Positions 1 to 8,136 of a stretch of 15,729 bases of DNA are shown here, piece after piece (positions within the stretch are counted from its first letter, which is position 1; each line of letters opens with the position of its first letter). Origin of the DNA: Thermoplasmatota archaeon (GTDB taxonomy: Archaea; Thermoplasmatota; E2; DHVEG-1); contig JAGXLH010000029.1 in NCBI GenBank assembly GCA_018334795.1, forward strand, positions 1-15,729. Reading direction: 5' to 3'. Below the pieces are notes generated by a model. That model ran no database searches. It was not told the origin of the DNA and saw nothing but the letters and a program-made list of their open reading frames with translations. The translations under genes and the position numbers were made by a program.

Positions 1-676
1 GATTGGATCTATCGTTAATGCACTAGCTGTGGTCATTGGTGGCATACTCGGCCTTATCATTCATAAAAGACTTCCAAAATATATCGTTGAAACCACCTTT
101 CAGGCAATTGGATTATTCACCATAGTATTAGGGATTACGATGGCGATTAAAACCACTCATTTTTTAGCAATGGTACTCAGTCTGGTAATTGGATCTATCC
201 TGGGCTCAATACTTCATTTAGATAATTTGATCGTCTCTGTTGGCGAGTTTTTAAAAAAGAAAACCGGATCAAAAAATAATCGGTTTTCTGAAGGATTTAT
301 CACGGCTTTTCTCTTATATTGTATGGGATCATTAACCATCCTTGGAGCAATTGAGGAAGGGCTAGGAATGTCTCCGACATTATTATTCTCAAAATCTGTT
401 CTTGATGGTTTCTCGTCAATTGCATTAGCAGCAACCATGGGAGCCGGAGTTATTTTTTCAGCAATTCCCCTTCTCCTCTACCAAGGAGGCATTACAGTAA
501 TTGCATCAATCGTGGAAGAATCATTATCAACCCTGCTGATTACTGAGTTATCTGCTATTGGTGGAGTTCTTTTAGTGGGCCTTGGAATTGATATTTTGAA
601 GATAAAAAAGATTTCGGTGTTAAACATGCTCCCAAGCCTAGGCATCATGCTTTTTATCATCTATTTTTTTAATTAA
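1..676 (+). CDS. DUF554 family integral membrane protein (5' end just outside the window)
   Basis: Predicted multi-pass membrane protein of the DUF554 (YdfK-like) family; its molecular function is unknown, though transport has been suggested for the family. The reading frame is open from position 2 and gives 224 visible residues, beginning IGSIVNALAVVIGG, the normal N-terminal glycine-rich membrane segment of DUF554. Base 1 is a g, so an ATG ending at base 1 would fit exactly and the true start is probably only 2 nt outside the window. An internal GTG at 29 is a much poorer start because it would cut this segment. About six or seven hydrophobic helices are visible, including the conserved GFITAFLLYCMGSLTILGA stretch. 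The stop TAA is at 674-676, and the palindrome TTTTTAATTAAAAA (666-679) overlaps the end and may help termination. Length is typical of the family. Confidence 0.85.
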   Translation, partial: IGSIVNALAVVIGGILGLIIHKRLPKYIVETTFQAIGLFTIVLGITMAIKTTHFLAMVLSLVIGSILGSILHLDNLIVSVGEFLKKKTGSKNNRFSEGFITAFLLYCMGSLTILGAIEEGLGMSPTLLFSKSVLDGFSSIALAATMGAGVIFSAIPLLLYQGGITVIASIVEESLSTLLITELSAIGGVLLVGLGIDILKIKKISVLNMLPSLGIMLFIIYFFN

Positions 677-773
677 AAATTATTATATATAACCTAAGTT
701 ATTTTTCATGATCAATGTTTCAGAAATATTTAAATAATATCAAATAAATAAATCAGTAGGGCAGGGTTTTTAC

Positions 774-848
774 ATGGAAGAATATATGTTTGATGAACAA
801 TTTATACAAAAATTAAGTAGTATTCTTAATGATATCGTCAAAGTCTAA
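774..848 (+). CDS. possible 24-aa small ORF
   Basis: ATG to TAA reading frame encoding MEEYMFDEQFIQKLSSILND followed by IVKV, an acidic amphipathic peptide. In its favour are an AGGG seven bases before the ATG (764-767) and an AT-rich TATA-like stretch (ATTTAAATAATA, about 729-740) at a workable distance. Against it are its length and lack of any recognised family. It sits between the convergent DUF554 and LDH2-type genes. Its stop codon runs into a perfect palindrome at 849-858. It could be a chance ORF. Confidence 0.22.
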   Translation: MEEYMFDEQFIQKLSSILNDIVKV

Positions 849-859
849 CTAACGTTAGA
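844..859. terminator. palindrome/stem-loop between convergent genes
   Basis: TCTAAC-TAAC-GTTAGA forms a perfect 6-bp stem with a 4-nt loop, and CTAACGTTAG (849-858) is also a perfect 10-bp palindrome. It lies after the possible 24-aa ORF and 25 nt beyond the stop of the minus-strand dehydrogenase, whose downstream RNA is T-rich (CGTTTTAGTGTGTTTT) before reaching it. This suits a shared terminator, but an operator is equally possible. Confidence 0.3.
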
Positions 860-883
860 AAACACACTAAAACGAACGCATTA

Positions 884-1984
884 CTAGTTCTTTTCACTAT
901 CACTAGATTGCAAGCATAACCCATTTTTAGATCCTATCTTTTGTAATGTTTCAAAAACTTTCCGTTGCAACAACACTTCTTTTTCACATTTTTTTTCTGC
1001 AATAAATTCTTTTTCTCCCGCAACAAAAACCTGATGATTACCTTTTGACGGAGATAGACCCTTTAACAAAGATATCATCATTTCAACCTGCGTTTCAACT
1101 GATTTCAATCCACAAAACGCATCCGGATGAATCACCCCAAAAAAATGACACACACCAGATGGATGATTCTTTCTCCCATACACCTCTGTTGCCATCGCAC
1201 CACCAGACAACCCACCAGTTAACAAATCAACCATCACCGATAACCCATATCCTTTATGTCCACCTGTTTTCTCTTCACTTCCACCTAATGGTAACAACCC
1301 ACCACCCTTTCGATATAGAACATTTTCTAACACCTTAGGAGCATCTTTTGTAGGAACGCCATGTTTGTCAGTTGCCCAAACCAATGGAATCTCTTTTTCA
1401 TCTCGTGCATACACCTCTAACTTTCCCCGTGGAACCGTTGAGGTGGCCATATCTAATAAAAAAGGAGCATTTTTTCCAGGAAAACCAATAGAAATTGGAT
1501 TAGTCCCAATCACTGCATCCTTAGCAAATGTTGGAACGACTAATGGAGCGGAATTAGTTGCTGAAAACCCAATAAGATTCTCCCTTAATGCCATTAGTGA
1601 ATAAAACCCTGCGATTCCATAATGATTTGAATTTCTCACACTTGCAAAACACATATAATTCTTTTTTGCTTTTTCAATACATTTTTGCATGGTCTTATAC
1701 GAAACAACAGCTCCCATCCCGCCATGACCATCTATTACCATGGAAACTGGTGTTTCCTTTATCAATTCTATAGATGCATTAGGAATGATTACTCCGTTAT
1801 CTATGGCTGTTAGATATCGATTTAATCGAGCAACACCGTGAGAAGCAATCCCTCGTTTATCCGCGGTGAGAAGCACCTTAGATGTAATGCTTGCATCCTT
1901 TTTAGATAACCCCGCATGGATAAGTGTTTGTTTCGTAAAATCAAATAATTCATCAGATTTAACTTTCACTTGATCACGATTCAT
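884..1984 (-). CDS. NAD(P)-dependent dehydrogenase, LDH2/malate/sulfolactate dehydrogenase family
   Basis: Cytoplasmic 2-hydroxyacid dehydrogenase of the LDH2 (YlbC/ComC/MdhA-like) family, which oxidises or forms malate, lactate, sulfolactate, ureidoglycolate or related acids with NAD(P). Family motifs are in order: ADKRGIASHG (41-50, with the conserved His49), RNSNHYG (117-123), and GTNPISIGFPG (160-170) of the fold that binds nicotinamide nucleotide in this non-Rossmann family; HKGYGL follows later. The 366-aa length is normal. I chose ATG 1984 (MNRDQV) over ATG 2026 or TTG 2029 because family members begin about 40 residues before the ADxRGxxSHG motif, and because a TATA-like box at 2031-2040 would put the transcript start downstream of the longer options. 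No strong ribosome-binding site is seen. The substrate cannot be told from sequence alone; in methanogens the family includes the coenzyme M biosynthesis enzyme ComC. Confidence 0.9.
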   Translation of the reverse strand: MNRDQVKVKSDELFDFTKQTLIHAGLSKKDASITSKVLLTADKRGIASHGVARLNRYLTAIDNGVIIPNASIELIKETPVSMVIDGHGGMGAVVSYKTMQKCIEKAKKNYMCFASVRNSNHYGIAGFYSLMALRENLIGFSATNSAPLVVPTFAKDAVIGTNPISIGFPGKNAPFLLDMATSTVPRGKLEVYARDEKEIPLVWATDKHGVPTKDAPKVLENVLYRKGGGLLPLGGSEEKTGGHKGYGLSVMVDLLTGGLSGGAMATEVYGRKNHPSGVCHFFGVIHPDAFCGLKSVETQVEMMISLLKGLSPSKGNHQVFVAGEKEFIAEKKCEKEVLLQRKVFETLQKIGSKNGLCLQSSDSEKN

Positions 1985-2030
1985 ATTGGCTTCAATCCTA
2001 TTTTCAACATGAAAAATAGAAATCATCAAT

Positions 2031-2040
2031 AAAAAATATA
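2031..2040 (-). promoter_or_regulatory. candidate TATA box for the LDH2-family gene
   Basis: On the minus strand this reads TATATTTTTT. A start of transcription about 26 nt downstream falls near 2010, leaving a leader of roughly 25 nt before ATG 1984. The whole gap is AT-rich, so chance matches are likely, and the gene could instead be co-transcribed with the 68-aa gene upstream. Confidence 0.3.
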
Positions 2041-2068
2041 TGGTTTATATTACAAAAAAATTATGAGA

Positions 2069-2275
2069 TTATCTTAATTTATGTTCTTTATCGGATGATC
2101 CAACCCGTCTTAGGTGATAATCATATTCATCCTTCTGTTTCTCAATAAAATTTTCCCATGATTTACAAATCTGATTGAAATAAGGAGATCCCTCTTTGTC
2201 ATCTTTCCATTCACTTACTAGATCCTCAGTTTGTTCTATAATTTCTTTCCATTGGTCCAAATGTTTATCTTTCAT
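2069..2275 (-). CDS. 68-aa hypothetical protein
   Basis: I do not recognise this protein. It is a small, highly charged, soluble and mostly helical sequence (starting MKDKHLDQWKEIIEQTEDLV) with four tryptophan/tyrosine-rich patches (QW, EW, SW, EYDYH), no signal peptide and no membrane segment. The start is ATG 2275; the only ribosome-binding candidate is GGGGG about 11 nt upstream, which is weak. It lies 84 nt upstream of the LDH2-family gene on the same strand, so the two could share a transcript, although a separate promoter for the dehydrogenase is possible. Its composition matches its neighbours. It looks more like a real gene than a shadow because nothing overlaps it on either strand and the charge pattern is protein-like. 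Confidence 0.55.
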   Translation of the reverse strand: MKDKHLDQWKEIIEQTEDLVSEWKDDKEGSPYFNQICKSWENFIEKQKDEYDYHLRRVGSSDKEHKLR

Positions 2276-2434
2276 TGATTATACAACCCCCACAACCATA
2301 GTAAACATAAGGTCTCAAAAAATTTAAACTTTTTGTTTTTTTAATGATATTCAACGTATATTAGCACAAAATCTGCATATTTTAGGAATTATTCTATGAT
2401 TAAAAAGTACCATTCAAAAAAAAAGTGATCATGT

Positions 2435-2503
2435 AAGAATGGGGAAGGGTGGATGGGATGGTGAGGAAAGATGGATAAAAAAATATTTTTGTTCCCCATT
2501 CTT
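2435..2503. repeat. 12-bp perfect inverted repeat enclosing a G-rich tract
   Basis: AAGAATGGGGAA (2435-2446) is the exact reverse complement of TTCCCCATTCTT (2492-2503). The 45-nt interior starts with a G-rich purine tract (GGGTGGATGGGATGGTGAGG, 2447-2466) and ends with AAAAAAATATTTTT. Transcribed in either direction, it would form a closed stem-loop of about 69 nt. Two-layer G-quadruplex folding of the top strand is also possible. It resembles no RNA family I can name; it may be a small RNA, an operator or a terminator. Confidence 0.5.
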
Positions 2504-2703
2504 TAAAGGCCATATTGTAATAACTATTATTTAAAGTTTATTATAATATTTTCCTTTTTATCTACTTTCTCCCTAGAAAATATCAAAAAAATCAAAATAA
2601 ATTATGATTATACAACCAATTTTTATTCAAAACGTCAAAAATGACAAAATATCACCGCTCATTTAAATAAAAAAACAAGACAAAAATACTCATTGAAACA
2701 CCC

Positions 2704-2820
2704 ATGAAACAAAAAATAAAGAAACCAAATAAACAACGAACCATTCAAACCAAACTACCCATTAAAGAAACCAAACGCCATTACAGCTTTGGATTCCTTA
2801 TAGGAAGCTATAATACATAA
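2704..2820 (+). CDS. possible 38-aa basic small protein
   Basis: ATG to TAA frame of 38 codons; the peptide starts MKQKIKKPNKQRTIQTKLPI and ends FGFLIGSYNT. It is very basic (many Lys and Arg in the first 26 residues), with a short hydrophobic end. Codon choice (AAA, ACC, CCA, CAA) resembles the neighbouring genes. There is no Shine-Dalgarno sequence, and A-rich DNA gives lysine-rich open frames by chance. A hairpin with a T-rich flank follows 21 nt after the stop. The product family is unknown. Confidence 0.25.
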   Translation: MKQKIKKPNKQRTIQTKLPIKETKRHYSFGFLIGSYNT

Positions 2821-2841
2821 TCAAAAACAACTAATTTTTTC

Positions 2842-2862
2842 TTCGTTTTCAAAAAAAACGAA
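2842..2862. terminator. 8-bp hairpin flanked by T- and A-runs
   Basis: TTCGTTTT (2842-2849) and AAAACGAA (2855-2862) form a perfect stem with a 5-nt loop. It is preceded by TTTTTTC and followed by AAAAAA, so a T-rich tract exists on both strands. This is compatible with a bidirectional terminator after the possible 38-aa ORF, insulating smc from the upstream region. Confidence 0.3.
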
Positions 2863-2920
2863 AAAATAATTAAAATGCATCACATCTTTTTATCCAAAAT
2901 CATATCCCTATTTATCGATA

Positions 2921-2967
2921 TTTTTTTATACTCTCAGAAGATGTAGGATACTTGGGATGTGCGCACA
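2921..2967 (+). promoter_or_regulatory. candidate smc promoter with palindromic operator-like site
   Basis: A TATA-like element, TTTTTTTATAC (2922-2932), is followed about 26 nt downstream by the perfect 10-bp palindrome TGTGCGCACA (2958-2967), near the expected start of transcription. The palindrome stands out in very AT-rich surroundings. This would give a 5' leader of about 45-50 nt before smc. No recognisable Shine-Dalgarno precedes the smc ATG, except a GGTGGG that touches it. Confidence 0.35.
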
Positions 2968-3006
2968 AAAACAAAAAACAGTGCCTCAACGTAATAAACG
3001 GGTGGG

Positions 3007-6000
3007 ATGGACCTGTATCTAAAAGAAGTACGAATGGAAAACTTTAAATCTTTTGGGAAGAAGCTAACTGTTCCCTTTTTTCCAGGATTCACCGCAATCA
3101 CTGGTCCAAATGGATCTGGAAAAAGTAATATTGCAGATGCAATTTTATTTGTTCTCGGTCCAAAAAGCTCCAAAACCATGCGAGCCGACCGACTTACCGA
3201 TCTCATTTTTAATGGAGGCAAAAAACGAAAAAATCCAGCGAAACACTGTAAAGTAAGCCTAGTATTTGACAATAAACAACGAAAACTCCCAGTAAACAGT
3301 AATGAAGTCCTTTTCACCCGAATGATCAAACGGGCACCATTAAAAGACAACCCTACTAATTATTACACATATTATTATATTAATGAAAAATCCTCTTCTT
3401 ATTCAGAATTCATGGAAATTCTTCTGCATGCTCAAATCTCAGGGGATGGATACAATATTGTGAAACAAGGCGATGTCACCTCAATTATTGAAATGGGAAA
3501 TGTAGATCGTCGTCGAATCATTGATGAAATCGCAGGTATCAGTCATTTTGATAATGACATCAAAAAAGCCGAAAACGAAAAAGAAGAAACCGATACCAAC
3601 ATGGATCGTATTCAAATCATTCTTAGAGAAATAGATGCACAACTCAAACAACTCAAAAATGACCGGGATGAAGCATACCGATACAAAGAACTTCAAGAAA
3701 AACTTGAAGAAAACAAGGCTAAACTCGCTGAAAAAAAGAAAATCGAAATCAACCAACAAATCGCAGAAATCAACCAACAAATCACTTCGTACAAAGAAGA
3801 ACAAAACACGCTAACAGAAAAATCAAACATTATTAAAACACAATTAAAAGAAAAACAAAAAGAACTCAAAGAAATCGAAAATCATATTGCTGATGTTGGT
3901 GGCGAAGAAGTCAATGACATCAAAAAACAAATAGATTCACTAAGAGAAGAAGAAATTAAGACCGTTGAACGAATTAATTATGCAAAAGATGAAATTCATG
4001 ATTTAAAAGAAGATTTAAAAACCCAGGAACAACGATTAGATCAAATCACTACTGATCTTTCTGAAACAGAACAAAATCATGAGAACATAACTGAAAAAAT
4101 CGAAGAGTTAACTCAACAAATCACTGAAAAAGAAACCGCGTATAAAGAATTAAAAGATCGCATTGCCCAATCAGATGATCAATCAATTGATCTATCTAAA
4201 GAAATCGCTGAACTTCGAGAAACATTTGAAAACACAACAAATGATCTTCATGAAAAAAAATTATCATTACAACGACTCACCGAACAACTGAACTCACTAG
4301 ATGAAACAATAGCTGATTTACAAGAAACAAAAACTACATACGAATTCGAATTAAAAGATATTCAATGGCAATTATCCGAAAGAAAAAAAGCCCATGGCGA
4401 ACAACGAAAACAACGAAAGAAACTAGAACAAAATTTGTTTGAAAAGAAAAAACAACAAGCAGAACTGACTGAACAACTCAATGATGTAGACAATCAAATT
4501 CGCTTATTACAACAACAAAAAGCAAAACTTGAAGCGGAATACGAAGCGATTTCTTCAGTACATCAAAAATATAATCGAGCTGTTAATCAAATTCTTAATG
4601 CTCGAGATACAAAACAATTACAAGGAATTCATGGCACTATAGCTGAACTTGCTCAAGTTGAACCCGCGTACAAAACAGCAATGGCTATTGCTGCAGGAGG
4701 CAGGATGCAAAGTATCATCGTTGAAGATGATCAAGCAGCAGCAAAAGCAATACACTATTTACAAAAAAGACATCTTGGGCGAGCAACATTTTTACCATTA
4801 AACAAAATGATTGCGGGTAAACCCCGTGGAAAAGCATTGATGACCGTGAAAGATGAACATGCACACGGATTTGCTATTGATTTAATTAATTTCCAAGATG
4901 AATACCGAGGAGCTTTCTGGTATGTTTTTGGGGATACCATTGTTGTTGATAGTTTGAAAGATGCCCGAAGGATGATGGGTGGCGTGCGTCTCGTTGATCT
5001 TCAAGGAAGCCTTATCGAAGCAAGTGGCGCGATGAAAGGAGGAAGCAAACCCAAAACACAGATTGCCTTTGGAGAAGCTGATCGTACGAAACTTGATGAA
5101 GTAAGTAATGAACTTCGTAATGCGTTAACACATCAAGAACAATTACAGCAACATATTCAACAGTTAAAACAAGAAATCACGGATATTGAAAATGAACTTG
5201 GCACTATGGATCCTGCAAGTGTTTCAGAACATGAACTTCAAGATATCAGCGTTCGAAAGAAAACATTTCAAACAAAAAAAGAAAAAGTAAGTAATCAACT
5301 CCAAGGAAAACAAGATGAATACGAAGCATTAACTCAGGAAAAAAATAAATTAACTGATAAAATCACTGCGCTTCAAAAAACCCTTGAATCACTTGATGAA
5401 CAAAAACAACAAAAAGGTAAAAGACTACTTTCAAAAACATCAAAAGAAGATGCACAAGAGGCTAGAGATCTTGAAAATACGATTGCTGAATTAAAAGACA
5501 ATAAATTCTCATTGAACGCGGATTTACAGGGAATTACGAAACAAAAAGAACTACTTGAACAGCAACAACAAGAACGAAGTGAAAAAATCACAGAGATCAA
5601 AGATGAGATCAAACAACATCAAACTGATCGAACGGATCTTACAAAAAAACGAGAAGAGTTCACCGAACAAATTCAAACGCTTCAGCAAGTCCAAGAGCAA
5701 ATGAGTGATAAAATCAAAGGGTTCACCACAAAAAGAGATACCATTTACAAAGATACCGTGGATTTAGAACATCAACTTGATAAAATCACAACTCGAGTAG
5801 AATCATACTATGATCTTGTTTCACGAGCCAAATATCGATTACCTACCCTTGAAGACGCATTGAAAGAAATTAATGATCAACTTGAAGTCTATGATGTTAC
5901 AGTTGATACCAATAATCTTCCACCCGTTGATTCATTAAAGCACAGTATTCAACTCGTTGAAGAAAACATGCGGGAACTTGAACCAGTAAATATGCGTGCC

Positions 6001-6612
6001 TTAGAAGAATATGATCATCAACTGAATCGGAAACAAAAACTGGATGAAGATATCACTCATTTACAAGAACAACGATATAAATTAATTGATCTTGTTGATG
6101 AGATCACAAAGAAAAAAGAAGAAAAATTCTATAAAGTCTATCATGAAATCAATAAGAACTTAAAAGAGATCTACCCTGAACTTTCAGAAGGAGGAGAAGC
6201 AGAATTAAAGCTTGATAATCCAGATAACTTATTTGATTCGGGATTAACTATTAAAGCCCGGCCTCGTGGAAAAAAAGTATTACTTCTTTCAGCGCTATCT
6301 GGTGGAGAAAAAAGTATTGCTTCACTAGCTTTTATTTTTGCGATTCAACATTATGATCCAAGTCCATTTTATGTGCTTGATGAAGTAGATATGTTTCTAG
6401 ATGGAGTAAATGCAGAAAACGTCAGTCGAATGGTAAAACAAAATGCATTAGATTCACAATTCATCATGGTTTCATTACGAAAAATCGCTCTTAAAGAAGC
6501 TGATCACGTATATGGAGTTACCATGCAAGATACCGGTATTTCAGATATGATTGGAAACGTTGATCCCAACTCTGTTGGACCTAAAGGAGAACTAGCTATT
6601 GCTGGAGCATAA
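3007..6612 (+). CDS. smc: chromosome segregation protein SMC
   Basis: Structural maintenance of chromosomes ATPase, the core of the prokaryotic condensin that compacts and segregates chromosomes as a dimer with ScpA and ScpB. The 1201 residues show the full architecture. The N-terminal head has Walker A GPNGSGKS (33-40) and a Q-loop in KQGDVTSIIEM. A long coiled coil rich in Lys, Glu and Gln follows (about 170-535). The hinge spans about 540-680 (GIHGTIAEL to ASGAMKGG), followed by the returning coil. The C-terminal head has the signature LSGGEK (1097-1102) and Walker B FYVLDEVD (1121-1128) with catalytic Glu1126. Start ATG 3007 gives the usual N-terminus MDLYLKEVRMENFKSFG, and an in-frame stop at 2995 excludes anything longer. 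The stop lies 4 nt before the scpA ATG, so the genes are co-transcribed. No frameshift or lost motif is seen. Confidence 0.98.
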   Translation: MDLYLKEVRMENFKSFGKKLTVPFFPGFTAITGPNGSGKSNIADAILFVLGPKSSKTMRADRLTDLIFNGGKKRKNPAKHCKVSLVFDNKQRKLPVNSNEVLFTRMIKRAPLKDNPTNYYTYYYINEKSSSYSEFMEILLHAQISGDGYNIVKQGDVTSIIEMGNVDRRRIIDEIAGISHFDNDIKKAENEKEETDTNMDRIQIILREIDAQLKQLKNDRDEAYRYKELQEKLEENKAKLAEKKKIEINQQIAEINQQITSYKEEQNTLTEKSNIIKTQLKEKQKELKEIENHIADVGGEEVNDIKKQIDSLREEEIKTVERINYAKDEIHDLKEDLKTQEQRLDQITTDLSETEQNHENITEKIEELTQQITEKETAYKELKDRIAQSDDQSIDLSKEIAELRETFENTTNDLHEKKLSLQRLTEQLNSLDETIADLQETKTTYEFELKDIQWQLSERKKAHGEQRKQRKKLEQNLFEKKKQQAELTEQLNDVDNQIRLLQQQKAKLEAEYEAISSVHQKYNRAVNQILNARDTKQLQGIHGTIAELAQVEPAYKTAMAIAAGGRMQSIIVEDDQAAAKAIHYLQKRHLGRATFLPLNKMIAGKPRGKALMTVKDEHAHGFAIDLINFQDEYRGAFWYVFGDTIVVDSLKDARRMMGGVRLVDLQGSLIEASGAMKGGSKPKTQIAFGEADRTKLDEVSNELRNALTHQEQLQQHIQQLKQEITDIENELGTMDPASVSEHELQDISVRKKTFQTKKEKVSNQLQGKQDEYEALTQEKNKLTDKITALQKTLESLDEQKQQKGKRLLSKTSKEDAQEARDLENTIAELKDNKFSLNADLQGITKQKELLEQQQQERSEKITEIKDEIKQHQTDRTDLTKKREEFTEQIQTLQQVQEQMSDKIKGFTTKRDTIYKDTVDLEHQLDKITTRVESYYDLVSRAKYRLPTLEDALKEINDQLEVYDVTVDTNNLPPVDSLKHSIQLVEENMRELEPVNMRALEEYDHQLNRKQKLDEDITHLQEQRYKLIDLVDEITKKKEEKFYKVYHEINKNLKEIYPELSEGGEAELKLDNPDNLFDSGLTIKARPRGKKVLLLSALSGGEKSIASLAFIFAIQHYDPSPFYVLDEVDMFLDGVNAENVSRMVKQNALDSQFIMVSLRKIALKEADHVYGVTMQDTGISDMIGNVDPNSVGPKGELAIAGA

Positions 6613-6616
6613 AAAC

Positions 6617-7504
6617 ATGCAGATAAACCAAACTAATCTGTCAGTTGATAACCAGGTCATTAATCATTTACTCTTTCATAAATCCCTTATTGATGACTCT
6701 GATGATGCAGCCCGGATTAATGAGTACGTTGAATTATTACAACAAACCAATCAAGGAAACATCATTGGTATTCATGATCCTATAGATCGATCTATCGCAA
6801 TTGCTTTTGAACTGGTGATGCAAGCTCATTTTGATCCGTGGGATATTGATCTCGTACAATTCTCAACGATGTATCTTAAACGAGCTAAAGATGAAAACAT
6901 AGATTTGATCACTGCTGGAAGAATCATTCATATGGCATGGAAGATTTTACGCTTGCAAAGTGATAATGTAGTGATTAACTTACAGGAACCAGATTTAGAT
7001 GATGAACCTGATTTCAGCTGGGATGATTTTTCAACGGATATGTGGCTTTCAGCAGATGATGAGTACACATATACAAACTTGTTAATGACCGTTCCTGATC
7101 CACCCATTGAAGAACCGGTTCGCCGGGAAAGCAGCCGGAAGGTAACTCTTATTGAGCTGCTTGATGCATTTGATTTTGCTCGAAAAGAAGCTGAAACCCA
7201 TCAGATCATGGAGCAACGACGACGAGAGGAACGAAAACGATTAAAGGATGCATCCCGGAAACGAATGAAAGGTACGGCTCATGAAGATAACTTAGAAGAG
7301 GACATTGTAGAGATCTGGGAGAAAATCAAACAATGCGAGCACTCACAAATCTTAATTACTGATCTTTGTGCTGATGGTAGTCGTGAAGAATTGATCAAAA
7401 CTATTATCAGTGTTTTATTCCTTGCGTATGATAATAAGATTCGGGTGTATCAAAAACAATTCCCGTATGGAAAGATATTTATCAAAACATTACCATATAC
7501 CTAA
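6617..7504 (+). CDS. scpA: segregation and condensation protein A (kleisin)
   Basis: Kleisin subunit that bridges the two SMC heads and binds ScpB. The 295-aa product has the ScpA hallmarks. The N-terminal HFDPWDIDLVQFSTMYL (71-87) matches the conserved family segment that contacts the SMC neck. A charged, acidic linker follows (about 125-175), then an Arg/Lys/Glu-rich helix. The C-terminal winged helix contains FLAYDNKIRVYQKQFPYGKIFI, the usual SMC-cap contact. I chose ATG 6617 over the in-frame TTG 6599, which lies inside smc. GGAG at 6604-6607 is a good ribosome-binding site 9 nt before the ATG and is embedded in the last smc codons. This suggests coupled translation with smc. Confidence 0.93.
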   Translation: MQINQTNLSVDNQVINHLLFHKSLIDDSDDAARINEYVELLQQTNQGNIIGIHDPIDRSIAIAFELVMQAHFDPWDIDLVQFSTMYLKRAKDENIDLITAGRIIHMAWKILRLQSDNVVINLQEPDLDDEPDFSWDDFSTDMWLSADDEYTYTNLLMTVPDPPIEEPVRRESSRKVTLIELLDAFDFARKEAETHQIMEQRRREERKRLKDASRKRMKGTAHEDNLEEDIVEIWEKIKQCEHSQILITDLCADGSREELIKTIISVLFLAYDNKIRVYQKQFPYGKIFIKTLPYT

Positions 7505-7522
7505 TCGTAGGATGGTGCTTTG

Positions 7523-8062
7523 GTGACCACAAAATCTAAAAAACTAGTTGAATCCGTGTTGTTTTCAGCTGGACACCCCATTAGTATCAATGAACTCGTT
7601 GAAGCAACAGGGTTATCTAGGAAAACAGTACGAAAAGCACTCAAGGAACTTATGACCGATTATGAAAATGATAACGATACTTCCATGGCCATTGTCAAAG
7701 CTGGAAGAAAATATGTAATGCAACTAAAAACTGAATACACTGAACCATCGGTGATGATCACCCAACCTGAAATCGAGGATAACGTACTTCGCACCTTAGC
7801 ATTAATCGCGTTTCATCAACCTGTGAAACAATCAAATCTTCGCCGGATGGCAGGAGATAAAATCTATGATCATGTGGATCAACTCTCTGAAATGCATTTG
7901 ATTCATACCAAGAAACATCGAAACACAGAACTTATCACGTTAACCCGGCGTTTCCCAGAATACTTTGGACTTGATATGACTAAACCAGAAGATATTCGAT
8001 CGTTTCTCGCTGAAAAAGTCATCCAACAAACCAAACCAACTAATTCACCTAAAGAATCATAA
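7523..8062 (+). CDS. scpB: segregation and condensation protein B
   Basis: ScpB, the winged-helix accessory subunit of the SMC-kleisin complex. The 179-aa product shows two winged-helix regions: KKLVESVLFSAGHPISINEL (about 7-26), the typical ScpB opening, and a second with the sequence LRTLALIAFHQPVKQSNLRR followed by a DHVDQLSEMHLIH helix. It ends in the family pattern TRRFPEYFGLD plus a polar tail. The start is GTG 7523, preceded by AGGATGGTG (7509-7517) with 5-nt spacing; TTG 7520 is in frame but too close to that site. It lies 18 nt after scpA and is the last gene before a terminator-like hairpin. It lacks the long C-terminal extension of some bacterial ScpB proteins. Confidence 0.9.
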   Translation: MTTKSKKLVESVLFSAGHPISINELVEATGLSRKTVRKALKELMTDYENDNDTSMAIVKAGRKYVMQLKTEYTEPSVMITQPEIEDNVLRTLALIAFHQPVKQSNLRRMAGDKIYDHVDQLSEMHLIHTKKHRNTELITLTRRFPEYFGLDMTKPEDIRSFLAEKVIQQTKPTNSPKES

Positions 8063-8068
8063 CTACTG

Positions 8069-8100
8069 CCATGATTTTCTTTAGCATTCATGGTTTTTTT
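8069..8100 (+). terminator. hairpin plus T-run after scpB
   Basis: CCATGA (8069-8074) pairs with TCATGG (8088-8093) around a 13-nt loop and is followed at once by seven T residues (8094-8100). It starts 7 nt after the scpB stop and is well placed to end the smc-scpA-scpB transcript. Archaea terminate mainly on T-runs, so the T-tract alone may suffice. Confidence 0.5.
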
Positions 8101-8136
8101 AATCAAAAAAAAACAAAATTGTTTTTGTGAAAACCT

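Larger units (their letters stand above)
2276..3006. other. 731-nt AT-rich intergenic region between divergent genes
   Basis: No gene of normal size is visible on either strand. The region contains a 12-bp inverted repeat with a G-rich interior (2435-2503), a possible 38-codon ORF (2704-2820), an 8-bp hairpin between T- and A-runs (2842-2862), a candidate smc promoter (about 2921-2932), and a perfect palindrome TGTGCGCACA (2958-2967). I see no tRNA, rRNA, C/D box guide or CRISPR repeat in it. At about 730 nt it is by far the longest gap in this otherwise compact window. Confidence 0.6.

Noticed and set aside
1045..1773. Plus-strand open frames inside the LDH2-family gene
   Set aside because: They are antisense shadows of a gene with complete family motifs, and their histidine/threonine-rich composition is typical of antisense translation.
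3720..3790. Near-repeat of the codons for EINQQIAEINQQI in smc, as a possible DNA tandem repeat
   Set aside because: It is a short heptad-type repeat within the coiled coil, expected for this protein.
3481..3804. Phenylalanine-rich minus-strand frame within smc
   Set aside because: It results from reverse reading of the lysine/glutamate coiled-coil codons (AAA, GAA).
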